A DNA stretch of 6,412 nt. Source: Planctomycetaceae bacterium (lineage in GTDB: Bacteria > Planctomycetota > Planctomycetia > Pirellulales > Pirellulaceae). This document shows positions 1 through 6,412 of this stretch, one piece after another. The DNA lies in contig JABHUV010000101.1 in NCBI GenBank assembly GCA_018658605.1, positions 1 through 6,412 on the forward strand, read 5' to 3'. The notes beneath the pieces were generated by a model, which saw only the letters and a program-made list of their open reading frames with translations, was not told the DNA's origin and did no database searches. The position numbers and the translations under genes were made by a program. The first letter of the stretch is position 1; the number at the start of each line of letters is the position of its first letter.

Positions 1-304
1 AAAAACTATGGCTGCTAAGTACCGCATTAAACTACCTCTTGATAATTTTGATATCTGCACAATTCAACCGACTACAACGCTATAGAAAACTGCCAAGAAT
101 GGTAACGCCACATATCAGTCAGATGCCTTAATTATAGCGGATTTTACTGCTTGTTCACACTATCATCGTCGTTGCCATAAACGAAACTCACTGATTAGAA
201 GGACAAGCAGACCAAAACATATTATATTGAGATAGTTAAGAACCCTCGGGGCAGCATATAATTTAATTTCGCACCTCCCATTAACCATTAATCAGAAAAA
301 AGAC
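1..304. other. AT-rich non-coding leader
   Basis: No convincing gene is seen on either strand. The stretch is AT-rich with many stop codons in all frames. The only ATG-initiated frame of note is a 25-codon one at 8-85, without a ribosome binding site. The 3' part carries a consensus-like -10 box (listed separately) and reads into the oxidoreductase gene. No tRNA-like cloverleaf, long inverted repeat or tandem repeat was noticed. Whether a gene ends just left of the window cannot be seen. Confidence 0.6.
236..262 (+). promoter_or_regulatory. Candidate sigma-70-type promoter for the oxidoreductase gene
   Basis: A perfect TATAAT lies at 257-262, 43 bases before the ATG at 305. The best -35 candidate at an acceptable distance is TTAAGA at 236-241, with a short 15-base spacer. 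A better-looking TTGAGA at 227-232 is too far away, with a 24-base spacer. The predicted transcript would start near 269 and have a leader of about 36 bases. The -10 match is direct. Promoter activity is inference, since AT-rich DNA often yields such boxes by chance. Confidence 0.35.
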
Positions 305-1618
305 ATGAAACGCAATAACACCAATCGTCGTAACTTTCTCAAGGCCACTGCAACTGTTGCTGGTGGATATTGGCTTGGAACATCGGTGCCTGATGTCAGC
401 GCTCGGTCTGCCAATGAAAAATTAAACATTGCCTGTATTGGTGTTGGTGGACGCGGTTCGGCAAATGTCGGTGGAGTGTCTGGTGAAAACATCATTGCAA
501 TGTGCGATGTGGATGAATCCAAGGCTGGAAAGCGATTTCAAGAATTCAACAAAGCGGGGAAATTTAAGGACTATCGAGTGATGTTTGACAAGGTCGGACA
601 ACAGATCGACGCGGTCGTTATTAGCACGCCAGACCATACGCATTTCCATCCAGCGCGACAGGCAATGCTCGAGGGTAAACACGTTTACTGCGAAAAGCCT
701 CTAGCACATTCGGCGTGGGAGATTCGACAGCTTACAAGAATCGCTGCGCAAGCCAACGTTGCAACGCAATTAGGTAACCAACGGCACGCTAACGCCGGCA
801 TGGCTCGCGCTGTCGAAGCCGTGCAGTCCGGGATGGTTGGCAAAATTAAGGAAGTCTACTGTGCCATCGGCGGTTCACGTGGCATGCCTCCGATGCCTAA
901 AGATTCCCCACCAATTCCAAATCATCTTGATTGGAACCTGTGGCAGGGGCCTGTTGCACAGCGAGAATATTCACCTGCCTATGTGCCCTATAACTGGCGA
1001 TTCTGGTGGGACTATGGAACTGGTGAAACCGGTAACTGGGGATGTCATATTCTAGATATCCCTTATTGGGCATTAAAACTGAAGCATCCTACGCGTGTCG
1101 ATCTCGATGTTGTCCCAACGGCAGACCAAATTGATGGCCAACGCACTCCAAAATCAATGAAAACTCGCATGGAGTATAAAGCGGAAAACGGACATGATTC
1201 GGTCATTCTGCATTGGTGGCACGGAGACATCAAAGAAGTCTTCGTAAAGCACAACGCTCACGCATATGGGAACACATTGTTCATCGGTGAAAAAGGTACG
1301 ATATCAGCAGGCTTCAGCGGTTATAAAGCCAAGCTGAATGACGGCGACGAGCCGAAAGCTCCCAGTCCCTCAATTCCAAAGTCACCAGGTTTCTACAAGG
1401 AATGGATCAGCGCTTGCAAGGGAGGCAAACGTTCCACTTGCGACTTCGTGAATTATTCGGGAGCACTTTCCGAAACAGTTCTCCTAGCCAATGCAGCCTA
1501 CCGCTCCGGTGGTGGCTTTGATTGGGATGCGACAGCCTTCAAGTCCAGTGGCAATGCCAAGGTTGCCCAATATATTAATGCTGAGTTTGCGAAGGGTTGG
1601 GAAGTCGACGAAGTCTAA
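305..1618 (+). CDS. Tat-exported Gfo/Idh/MocA family oxidoreductase
   Basis: A 437-residue NAD(P)-dependent sugar or polyol dehydrogenase-like protein. The N-terminus is a twin-arginine leader: RRNFLK at residues 8-13, a hydrophobic stretch at about 14-28, and a possible cleavage site after VSA (31-33). Export is therefore probably of the folded, cofactor-loaded protein, as known for glucose-fructose oxidoreductase. A Rossmann domain follows from about residue 39, with the dinucleotide-binding GVGGRG at 46-51, acidic residues D68 and D70 after the second strand, STPDHTH at 107-113, and the family hallmark EKP at 130-132. The C-terminal substrate domain carries GNWGCHILD at 243-251, where H248 and D251 sit in the region of the usual catalytic residues. 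The length is typical of planctomycete Tat-type members. The ATG at 305 is chosen because it directly precedes the leader; the ribosome binding site is weak (purine-rich AGAAAAAAGA). The exact substrate is not predictable, as the family also includes glycosidase-like and hydratase-like activities. Confidence 0.93.
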   Translation: MKRNNTNRRNFLKATATVAGGYWLGTSVPDVSARSANEKLNIACIGVGGRGSANVGGVSGENIIAMCDVDESKAGKRFQEFNKAGKFKDYRVMFDKVGQQIDAVVISTPDHTHFHPARQAMLEGKHVYCEKPLAHSAWEIRQLTRIAAQANVATQLGNQRHANAGMARAVEAVQSGMVGKIKEVYCAIGGSRGMPPMPKDSPPIPNHLDWNLWQGPVAQREYSPAYVPYNWRFWWDYGTGETGNWGCHILDIPYWALKLKHPTRVDLDVVPTADQIDGQRTPKSMKTRMEYKAENGHDSVILHWWHGDIKEVFVKHNAHAYGNTLFIGEKGTISAGFSGYKAKLNDGDEPKAPSPSIPKSPGFYKEWISACKGGKRSTCDFVNYSGALSETVLLANAAYRSGGGFDWDATAFKSSGNAKVAQYINAEFAKGWEVDEV

Positions 1619-1727
1619 TTCAGGTCGTTCCCAAATTCCTCCCAGAAATTCCCGTCATCAACACCGCCCAGTGCCATACCGAACCTGTTAACTCAGGGCA
1701 CTTCAAAAGGCAATCGGAAATTGAGTC
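1619..1727 (+). other. Spacer between oxidoreductase and carbonic anhydrase genes
   Basis: A 109-base gap with no gene. It contains a weak inverted repeat, AGTGCC at 1670-1675 and GGCACT at 1697-1702, with a 21-base loop and no T-run after it, so it is not a convincing terminator. No clear -10/-35 pair was found. The two flanking genes might share a transcript, but their functions give no reason to expect it. A purine-rich GGAAA about ten bases before the ATG at 1728 is the only ribosome binding site candidate for the second gene. Confidence 0.4.
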
Positions 1728-2366
1728 ATGCAAAAATTGATTACCGGAATACTTAATTTTCAAAACGAGGGATTCAATAACTATAGAACGTTGTTTGAAA
1801 CCCTCGCCGAAGGCCAGAATCCACTCGCACTTTTCATCACCTGCTCCGACTCACGGGTGGATCCAAGCCTACTGACGGGAACCGATCCTGGAGATTTGTT
1901 TGTTCTTCGAACTACTGGTAATATCATACCACCCTACAAGAATGCACTCGGGGGAGAAGCGGCTACGATCGAGTACGCCGTGCAAGTCCTGAAAATACCC
2001 GACATTATCATCTGCGGTCACTCTCAATGTCGAGCAATGGGGGGATTACTTTCCCCAGAATCAATCGACGACTTACACGCGGTCAAAGCATATCTGGAAC
2101 ACGCTCAATCGTGCCTTTCAGTTGTTGAACAGAAGCACAGTCAAATACCCGACAGAGAAACGCGCCTCGCACGGACCATCGAGGAAAATGTCCTCTTGCA
2201 ACTTGAAAACATTGCAACACATCCGTCGGTTGCGGACGCTTTTGGTCGCGGAGATTTGAAACTGCACGGGTGGGTATATAAGTTTGAGACCGGCGAAGTA
2301 TCTGCTTACAACACAGAGAAGAATGCATTCCTTCCGATGCAAGACAATTCGCCTCCAATAGTCTAA
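1728..2366 (+). CDS. Beta-class carbonic anhydrase
   Basis: A 212-residue zinc enzyme catalysing the reversible hydration of CO2 to bicarbonate. The beta-class zinc ligands are visible: C39 in CSDSR (39-43), and H98 and C101 in GHSQC (97-101). The D41-R43 dyad next to the first cysteine is also intact. FVLRTTGN at 58-65 matches the conserved strand and turn following the active site. [11 protein letters not shown] at 75-85 matches the helix that in the family packs against the dimer partner. There is no signal peptide or membrane segment, so the enzyme should be cytoplasmic. Length and motifs match the usual 200-220-residue bacterial form and nothing appears missing. The ATG at 1728 is used because the family's N-terminal helix begins soon after it. 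The gene is followed by 42 bases and then the end of an opposing gene. No bicarbonate transporter gene lies next to it in the window, so no specific pathway link can be drawn. Confidence 0.95.
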   Translation: MQKLITGILNFQNEGFNNYRTLFETLAEGQNPLALFITCSDSRVDPSLLTGTDPGDLFVLRTTGNIIPPYKNALGGEAATIEYAVQVLKIPDIIICGHSQCRAMGGLLSPESIDDLHAVKAYLEHAQSCLSVVEQKHSQIPDRETRLARTIEENVLLQLENIATHPSVADAFGRGDLKLHGWVYKFETGEVSAYNTEKNAFLPMQDNSPPIV

Positions 2367-2407
2367 CTTTCCACACTCTGAGTTTGATATGGCTTGCTCC
2401 ACAAACG

Positions 2408-2447
2408 TTTACCGCTCGATCGCCCACACTCGACTGGCGGCGGTAAA
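2408..2447 (+). terminator. Candidate Rho-independent terminator after the carbonic anhydrase gene
   Basis: TTTACCGC at 2408-2415 pairs perfectly with GCGGTAAA at 2440-2447. An inner CGCC (2421-2424) pairs with GGCG (2436-2439), leaving a five-base bulge on the left arm and an 11-base loop. The right arm is followed directly by GTTTTTGT, a short T-run on the plus strand. The structure sits about 40 bases after the carbonic anhydrase stop and covers the last codons and TAA of the opposing propeller gene, as bidirectional or overlapping terminators at convergent junctions often do. The pairing is seen directly; termination is inferred. The bulge and the short T-run make it imperfect. Confidence 0.4.
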
Positions 2448-3383
2448 GTTTTTGTGATCGCTGAACGTCCACGTGATTTCCTTCTCTGTAGACAGGCGAA
2501 AAGCATGGGCGCCCCGACCTGAATTGCCACGCAGAAAATTGGTGACTAGTATCGAACCGTCCTGTAGTTGCTGGAGATTACAGGCATTGGTGAAATTAAT
2601 TTCAGGCTGTCGTGCGCCGGTAAATTCCCAAACAATCTTCCCCTTACGATCTACCTCCAACAAGCGGGCTTGTGTACCGCAGGCCAACAGAGTGTTACCG
2701 TTTTGCAATCGCAAAAGATCCTGAATGGTGCCTTCTGGATAACGCCCATTTCCGGTTTTAGGCACTTGATAACGCCACACCTCTTTTCCGTTTTCATCAA
2801 CTTCAAGAGCCGTCCCTTCGCCCCACAACTGGGCCAGATAATGATTGTCGCCGACAGCATACACATTTCCCAACTGGCCGTGATGATGGTTGTATTTAGC
2901 CGGGATTGGCAACCTTTTTTGAATCGTTCCATCCAGGCCCATCAAAATCGCCTCCGGGGGCATTTGGCCACTCACGATTAATTGCGATTTATGCTTAGTA
3001 ATATTGATGATTTCTCTGTACTCTTTGGCGTAGGGCCAGGACCATTTCACGTTCTTTTGGAAATCAATACAGCGGATTTCCTGCTTGTCGGTAATGATTG
3101 GAAAAATGACCTCGTTGTCGTCCGTAACAACAAAGTCCCATACTTTTCCTTGTGGCGAGTGCTCCCAGACTATTTTTCCGTGCATGTCTATTTTAAACAA
3201 CTTGAATCGCACATAGTCGCAGATCATCAGTTCAAAAGGATGTTCCGCGAGCGTCTCTTTGCCAGCACTGCCCTTGATTGACTGTTCGTTTTCCTGAGAA
3301 CGTGCAGTCTCACCTAGCCCCCCCATGATCGAGGCAACGCCAACGGTTTTCAAGAAGTCGCGTCGTTCAGTTTGGTTACTCAT
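2409..3383 (-). CDS. Tat-exported beta-propeller protein (PQQ-like or ASST-like repeats)
   Basis: A 324-residue protein of unknown specific function. The N-terminus is a twin-arginine leader: ERRDFLK at residues 6-12, then a short hydrophobic stretch ending near GGLG (21-24), with possible cleavage after ARS at 27-29. The remainder is built of propeller-type repeats with the pattern acidic residue-x-x-Gly-Lys-x-x-Trp. Clear copies are KIDMHGKIVWEH (64-75), VDENGKEVWRY (195-205) and VDRKGKIVWEF (244-254); weaker ones are at 106-116 and 298-308. LQNGNTLLA (226-234) and LQDGSILVT (273-281) match the strands between them. A histidine cluster (NHHHGQ, 165-170) lies in the middle. Such repeats occur in PQQ-like propellers and in arylsulfotransferase-type propellers, and the sequence alone does not separate these. 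The protein could bind a ligand or scaffold rather than act as an enzyme. It is the last gene of the minus-strand cluster, 30 bases after the hydrolase. The only ribosome binding site candidate is a weak GGA upstream of the ATG. Confidence 0.8.
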   Translation of the reverse strand: MSNQTERRDFLKTVGVASIMGGLGETARSQENEQSIKGSAGKETLAEHPFELMICDYVRFKLFKIDMHGKIVWEHSPQGKVWDFVVTDDNEVIFPIITDKQEIRCIDFQKNVKWSWPYAKEYREIINITKHKSQLIVSGQMPPEAILMGLDGTIQKRLPIPAKYNHHHGQLGNVYAVGDNHYLAQLWGEGTALEVDENGKEVWRYQVPKTGNGRYPEGTIQDLLRLQNGNTLLACGTQARLLEVDRKGKIVWEFTGARQPEINFTNACNLQQLQDGSILVTNFLRGNSGRGAHAFRLSTEKEITWTFSDHKNFTAASRVWAIER

Positions 3384-3413
3384 GGAAGTTATCCAGCGTT
3401 GATAACAGTCGGA

Positions 3414-4919
3414 TCATTTCGATTCACTAAGCTCGATGCGAGTGTAGGGGCTCGATATATATGTTGGGTAACTACGGCCTCGATACGCTATCGACTTACG
3501 GTGGTTGCTGAAGAGATCAATTCTTGACACCGAGGATTCGATCTTGATCTCTGTGGTCCACACGCCTCGCTTCGGATCGCGAATCATTTCTTTCGAATTC
3601 TCATCGGGGATAGGCTCCTTTAGATACCGCGGACTTCCGTCAGCGCCGCGATCGTTGATCCACCAAATACGACCTGTTTCTTCGCCGGAATCGAGCGCGA
3701 AGCGAACTGTTATTCGTAGGATATCATTGTCGATCTGTGTTTCGATCGTTGGGGGAGACAGCATCGCCACTGTAAATTCATCCGGAAAAAAATGTCGCAA
3801 TAACAAAGCGGTTTTGTTTTGCTGATCACGCTCCATTTTTGGGTGTCCCTTTTTTCCATGACCACTGTTAGCTCCCAAGTAAATAGGAATCGACGGGTGA
3901 TTTGCTCCTCCCCAAGCCATATCGTAGGCCACCATGTCGTGGGTACCCGGGTGAAACAGCATTTCTACTCCCCGACTGCGAAGATCCTTTAAGTTTCTCG
4001 AAATAAATACTTGATCTGAAATATCTTCCGCAAAGCCTTGTAAGTCTTCCCATGTATGCCCAGCGTTAAGCGCGCGCTGGTTAAAATTGGGTCCAAAATG
4101 CCCGCCAGAGAAACCTCGTAGCTGACCTCCCACTGCGAGGTGTTGATCCCAGGCCTTTTGATCACAGAGCCGAAGCGGCGAATCCCAGATGGGTGATACG
4201 GTCGCGTGCAGAGCCGTCATGCGGTCGTCGTGGATGATTGCCATCGAGGGCGAGGCTCCGTTTTTGGACGCGCCCGTCACAGCGACTTTACCTTCTTCGA
4301 AATGATCCGACTCCGCATAGGCTGTCGTCACGGCTCGCATCAACGTTGCTGGCCAAGCCCAATACTGAATTTTCTGATGAGGATTTAACGTCTTCGCAAA
4401 GCGCGCTTCGGCAGCACCTCCCAATTCAACTTCGCCGTAGGATCCAGGATCCTGCACGACAGTCATGACCAATCCAACGCCACCCCTGAGTAATTCCAAA
4501 TTCGTTCCCCCTGGGCTTACTTCGCGTTGAAGACTAACCGGAGAGTTGCCGCCGGTGAGATGAAAACCGTGTGCTTTGCGATCAGCCGGAACCACCATTC
4601 GAACTGGCACTCGATAATCCTGTCCCTTCCAAATTTCCCCGACGTTAACAGTCACGAGCTTTTGCCGGGTCACGACGGGTCCCTGGACCGTCCGCCACGG
4701 TTGCACAACTTCAATTTCCAATGTGTCCGGATTACTAATAGCTCGCATATCAAACACCTGCTGAGCATGCGCAGGTGTTGAGAGCATCAAAACAAATCCA
4801 AGTAAACAAAGCTGGATTCCTTTTCGAATAACATGAAATGCATTGCCGCGAATCGTGTAACTGCAACTATAGAATTTGATTATCAAAACTTTCCTTTCAG
4901 ACACTAATCGTCCTGACAT
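3414..4919 (-). CDS. Secreted alpha/beta hydrolase, PhoPQ-activated pathogenicity-related (PqaA)-like
   Basis: 501 residues from the ATG at 4919. A signal peptide is clear: IRKG (31-34), a hydrophobic core at about 35-46, and an AHA cleavage site at 50-52. It is preceded by an unusually long N-terminal extension, so the true start may lie further in. The mature protein shows an alpha/beta hydrolase pattern: GASKNG at 216-221 as nucleophile elbow with S218, GTHD at 325-328 offering D328, and NSGHG at 351-355 offering H354, together a plausible Ser-Asp-His triad. The order and spacing, and the GASK elbow, resemble PqaA-type proteins, which have GASKRG there. VPVRMVVPADRK near 104-115 fits the early strand, and the region after about 385 looks like a beta-sandwich tail. 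The substrate is unknown; an esterase or peptidase role is possible. The gene overlaps the sulfatase stop by 16 bases, which suggests coupled translation, and precedes the propeller gene by 30 bases. Hydrolase fold is confident, the family name moderate. Confidence 0.72.
   Translation of the reverse strand: MSGRLVSERKVLIIKFYSCSYTIRGNAFHVIRKGIQLCLLGFVLMLSTPAHAQQVFDMRAISNPDTLEIEVVQPWRTVQGPVVTRQKLVTVNVGEIWKGQDYRVPVRMVVPADRKAHGFHLTGGNSPVSLQREVSPGGTNLELLRGGVGLVMTVVQDPGSYGEVELGGAAEARFAKTLNPHQKIQYWAWPATLMRAVTTAYAESDHFEEGKVAVTGASKNGASPSMAIIHDDRMTALHATVSPIWDSPLRLCDQKAWDQHLAVGGQLRGFSGGHFGPNFNQRALNAGHTWEDLQGFAEDISDQVFISRNLKDLRSRGVEMLFHPGTHDMVAYDMAWGGANHPSIPIYLGANSGHGKKGHPKMERDQQNKTALLLRHFFPDEFTVAMLSPPTIETQIDNDILRITVRFALDSGEETGRIWWINDRGADGSPRYLKEPIPDENSKEMIRDPKRGVWTTEIKIESSVSRIDLFSNHRKSIAYRGRSYPTYISSPYTRIELSESK
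4884..4896 (-). promoter_or_regulatory. Shine-Dalgarno-like site before an alternative TTG start of the hydrolase
   Basis: On the minus strand AAGGA at 4896-4892 stands five bases before an in-frame TTG at 4886-4884 (codon 12 of the long form). The upstream ATG at 4919 has no purine-rich site before it. Using the TTG would remove the overlap with the sulfatase and give a 490-residue protein. It would still leave about 19 residues before the basic end of the signal peptide, so it does not fully resolve the start. No in-frame ATG lies between codon 1 and the hydrophobic core. Confidence 0.3.
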
Positions 4920-6412
4920 TTAACCGGGACAGGCGGGCTATGCAAGTACTGCAACTTCCTCTCGAAATCCTCACCAGCCCAAATTGCAAAAGAGACCTTA
5001 CCATCGGTCGGATTGCAAGGAATTTCAAATTTCACAACCAACATCCCTTTACCCTCAACGGTAATTTCGCGTCGATCCACTCGGGCACCCTTGTTGCCTT
5101 GTTTCAGCGTGATTGTAAGACTGACTTTGCCATAGGCTGCGGGCACATCATGTTTGAGGGAATACTCGACGGTCGTTGCGGCCGTGACCTCTTTTGGGAA
5201 AACTGCGCTGAAGACGTCTTTTTTTACCGGCTTGGGCCCTTGGGTCTTTGGTTTCTTGTTTTTCGAACCACGAGCTGCGGAGGCTGCTTCCATGGCCACC
5301 ACGTACGCCTCTCTGGCGTCGGCATTCGTTCGATTGCGGTACATCGGCAACATATGGTCGTTTGTCTTTTCCATCCACACTAATAACCTTTGCCGCTGTT
5401 GCTCAATGACCGCTTCGTATTTCTTTTCGTTGATCAGATTGTGCAAACACGCAGGATCCATGACCACATCGTACATTTCCTCGACGACTCGATGTTGATA
5501 TAACTCCAGTCGCTCAGCCAGATAGGCATCTGTCTTGGCCAAAGCGGCCAGTCGTCGGTAACTGCTTGTCCCCGTGGTTGCCGTGGCAAACACTCGCGTG
5601 CCGTTGGACCACGGATTAAAGATATAAAGAAATTGTTTGGTCTGTATTGCCCGCATCGGGTCGCGTGACCGACCGGCATTCTCATTGTATTCTTTAACGA
5701 CAAACTCGCGATCCGCTTGCGTTTCGCCTTGGACAATTGCGGCAAAGGATCGTCCGTCCATCGACGGATGCTTCGCAGCGCCGGTGATGTCCATAATCGT
5801 TGGCAACAGGTCGACCGCCGAAACCATGTGTTGCTTATCCAAGGTGTTGGACTGCGTCACTCCTGGCCAATAGACCGCCAACGGTGTGTGCGTGCTGTGG
5901 TGATACAACTGCGTCTTGGCGAACGGTAGCGGCATTCCATGATCCGACAGAAAGATTACCACGGTTTGCTCTTCCATTCCGGATGTCTTCAGCGAATCCA
6001 TAATACGACCAACGCAGTCGTCAGACCGGCTTACGGAGCAATAGTACGCCGCGAGTTCTTCTCGCACGACGGGATCATCAAACAGGAAGTCGGGGATCGG
6101 CACCTCGGCCGCTTGATAAACCTGTGAGGGTTGGAAGGGGTCGTTGCTGCCTTTATAGAAGGGCTTATGTGGGTCGGCGACATTGATCATGACGCAAAAC
6201 GGTTTGCCAGCCTTTTTCGCAGCCGCAATCGCACGAGAAGTCGCAGCACCATAGGCCGCGGGATTTTTCTTATTGTACGGTTTTCCGTCAGGATCCGTGT
6301 CGAAGACTTCGTCCCAGGCATAGGGGTTATAGGGGTTCGAGTGGCTCGTCTTGCCGCTGATGGCTGTAAAATATCCCGCCGACTTCATTACATCCACCAG
6401 ATGTGGTTGCGG
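4904..6412 (-). CDS. Sulfatase, N-sulfoglucosamine sulfohydrolase (S1_8)-like, N-terminus outside the window
   Basis: 502 residues are visible and the frame stays open to the window edge, so the GTG at 6397 is internal. The part with the CxPxR-type motif that is matured to formylglycine would lie upstream and cannot be checked. Visible sulfatase hallmarks, counted from the edge: GKTSH at 20-24 (conserved Lys), INVADPHKPF at 76-85 with the DPH substrate-site histidine, SDHG at 156-159 giving the calcium-binding Asp-His pair, and FAKTQLYHHSTHTPL at 164-178 with the conserved Lys and His. The SDHG-x-PFAKT-x-LY arrangement and the later FLYIFNPW (261-268) resemble heparan N-sulfatase-like sulfatases. 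After about residue 380 comes a Lys/Pro-rich linker and then about 100 residues of strand-rich sequence, an appended domain not needed for the core fold. The enzyme probably removes sulfate from polysaccharides outside the cytoplasm; its signal peptide is not visible. It is the first visible gene of the minus-strand cluster. Confidence 0.9.
   Translation of the reverse strand, partial: PQPHLVDVMKSAGYFTAISGKTSHSNPYNPYAWDEVFDTDPDGKPYNKKNPAAYGAATSRAIAAAKKAGKPFCVMINVADPHKPFYKGSNDPFQPSQVYQAAEVPIPDFLFDDPVVREELAAYYCSVSRSDDCVGRIMDSLKTSGMEEQTVVIFLSDHGMPLPFAKTQLYHHSTHTPLAVYWPGVTQSNTLDKQHMVSAVDLLPTIMDITGAAKHPSMDGRSFAAIVQGETQADREFVVKEYNENAGRSRDPMRAIQTKQFLYIFNPWSNGTRVFATATTGTSSYRRLAALAKTDAYLAERLELYQHRVVEEMYDVVMDPACLHNLINEKKYEAVIEQQRQRLLVWMEKTNDHMLPMYRNRTNADAREAYVVAMEAASAARGSKNKKPKTQGPKPVKKDVFSAVFPKEVTAATTVEYSLKHDVPAAYGKVSLTITLKQGNKGARVDRREITVEGKGMLVVKFEIPCNPTDGKVSFAIWAGEDFERKLQYLHSPPVPVKCQDD

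Noticed and set aside
8..85. A 25-codon ATG frame near the left edge
   Set aside because: It has no ribosome binding site, resembles no known peptide, and lies in AT-rich DNA where frames of this length are expected by chance.
273..292. Short direct repeat CCATTAACCATTAAT just before the oxidoreductase gene as an operator
   Set aside because: Only two short units are present in AT-rich DNA, with no second copy or symmetry to suggest a regulator site.
1670..1702. Inverted repeat AGTGCC/GGCACT between the oxidoreductase and carbonic anhydrase genes as a terminator
   Set aside because: It has only six pairs with a 21-base loop, and no T-run follows.
2083..2472. Long open frames antisense to the carbonic anhydrase gene
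   Set aside because: They lie opposite a gene with an intact active site, and their translations are arginine- and cysteine-rich without recognisable motifs, typical of shadow frames.
4790..4850. A frameshift between an upstream short frame and the hydrolase signal peptide
   Set aside because: ATG codons in the other frames at this point lead only to short frames without a signal peptide, whereas the main frame runs unbroken through it.
5154..5498. Plus-strand frames of over 100 codons opposite the sulfatase
   Set aside because: They are antisense to a conserved sulfatase, and no domain or ribosome binding site supports them.
6395..6397. GTG as the true start of the sulfatase
   Set aside because: The same frame continues to the window edge with sulfatase-like residues (PQPHL), and the core catalytic N-terminal part is still missing, so this codon is internal.

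Overview
The window looks like a chromosomal fragment from a member of the Planctomycetota (Pirellulaceae-like). The evidence is the gene mix: two proteins with an RRxFLK twin-arginine leader, one of them a Gfo/Idh/MocA oxidoreductase and the other a beta-propeller, plus a sulfatase of the polysaccharide-desulfating type. Intergenic DNA is AT-rich, the genes are of moderate GC, and Shine-Dalgarno sequences are weak. The organism assignment is inference, because no rRNA or other marker gene is present.

Layout: bases 1-304 are a non-coding leader with a plausible promoter at its 3' end. Two plus-strand genes follow: a Tat-exported Gfo/Idh/MocA-type oxidoreductase (305-1618) and, after a 109-base gap, a cytoplasmic beta-class carbonic anhydrase (1728-2366). 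The right two thirds is a minus-strand cluster running inward from the right edge: a sulfatase lacking its N-terminus at the window edge (6412-4904), a secreted alpha/beta hydrolase resembling PhoPQ-activated pathogenicity-related (PqaA-type) proteins (4919-3414), and a Tat-exported beta-propeller protein (3383-2409). The first two overlap by 16 bases and the last two are 30 bases apart, so the three are probably one operon. The two gene sets converge at about 2366-2409, where an inverted repeat followed by a T-run could terminate the plus-strand transcript.

The sulfatase, the hydrolase, the beta-propeller protein and the Gfo/Idh oxidoreductase are all predicted to act outside the cytoplasm. 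This fits extracytoplasmic processing of sulfated or substituted carbohydrates. The substrate cannot be read from the sequence. The carbonic anhydrase appears to be an unrelated housekeeping gene.

I see no mobile element, CRISPR array, tRNA, rRNA, toxin-antitoxin pair or defence system, and no clear evidence of a wholly new system. The points most worth a second look are the composition of the three-gene cluster, the unassigned C-terminal domain of the sulfatase, the uncertain start of the hydrolase, the possible relation of the propeller to arylsulfotransferases, and the hairpin at the convergent junction.
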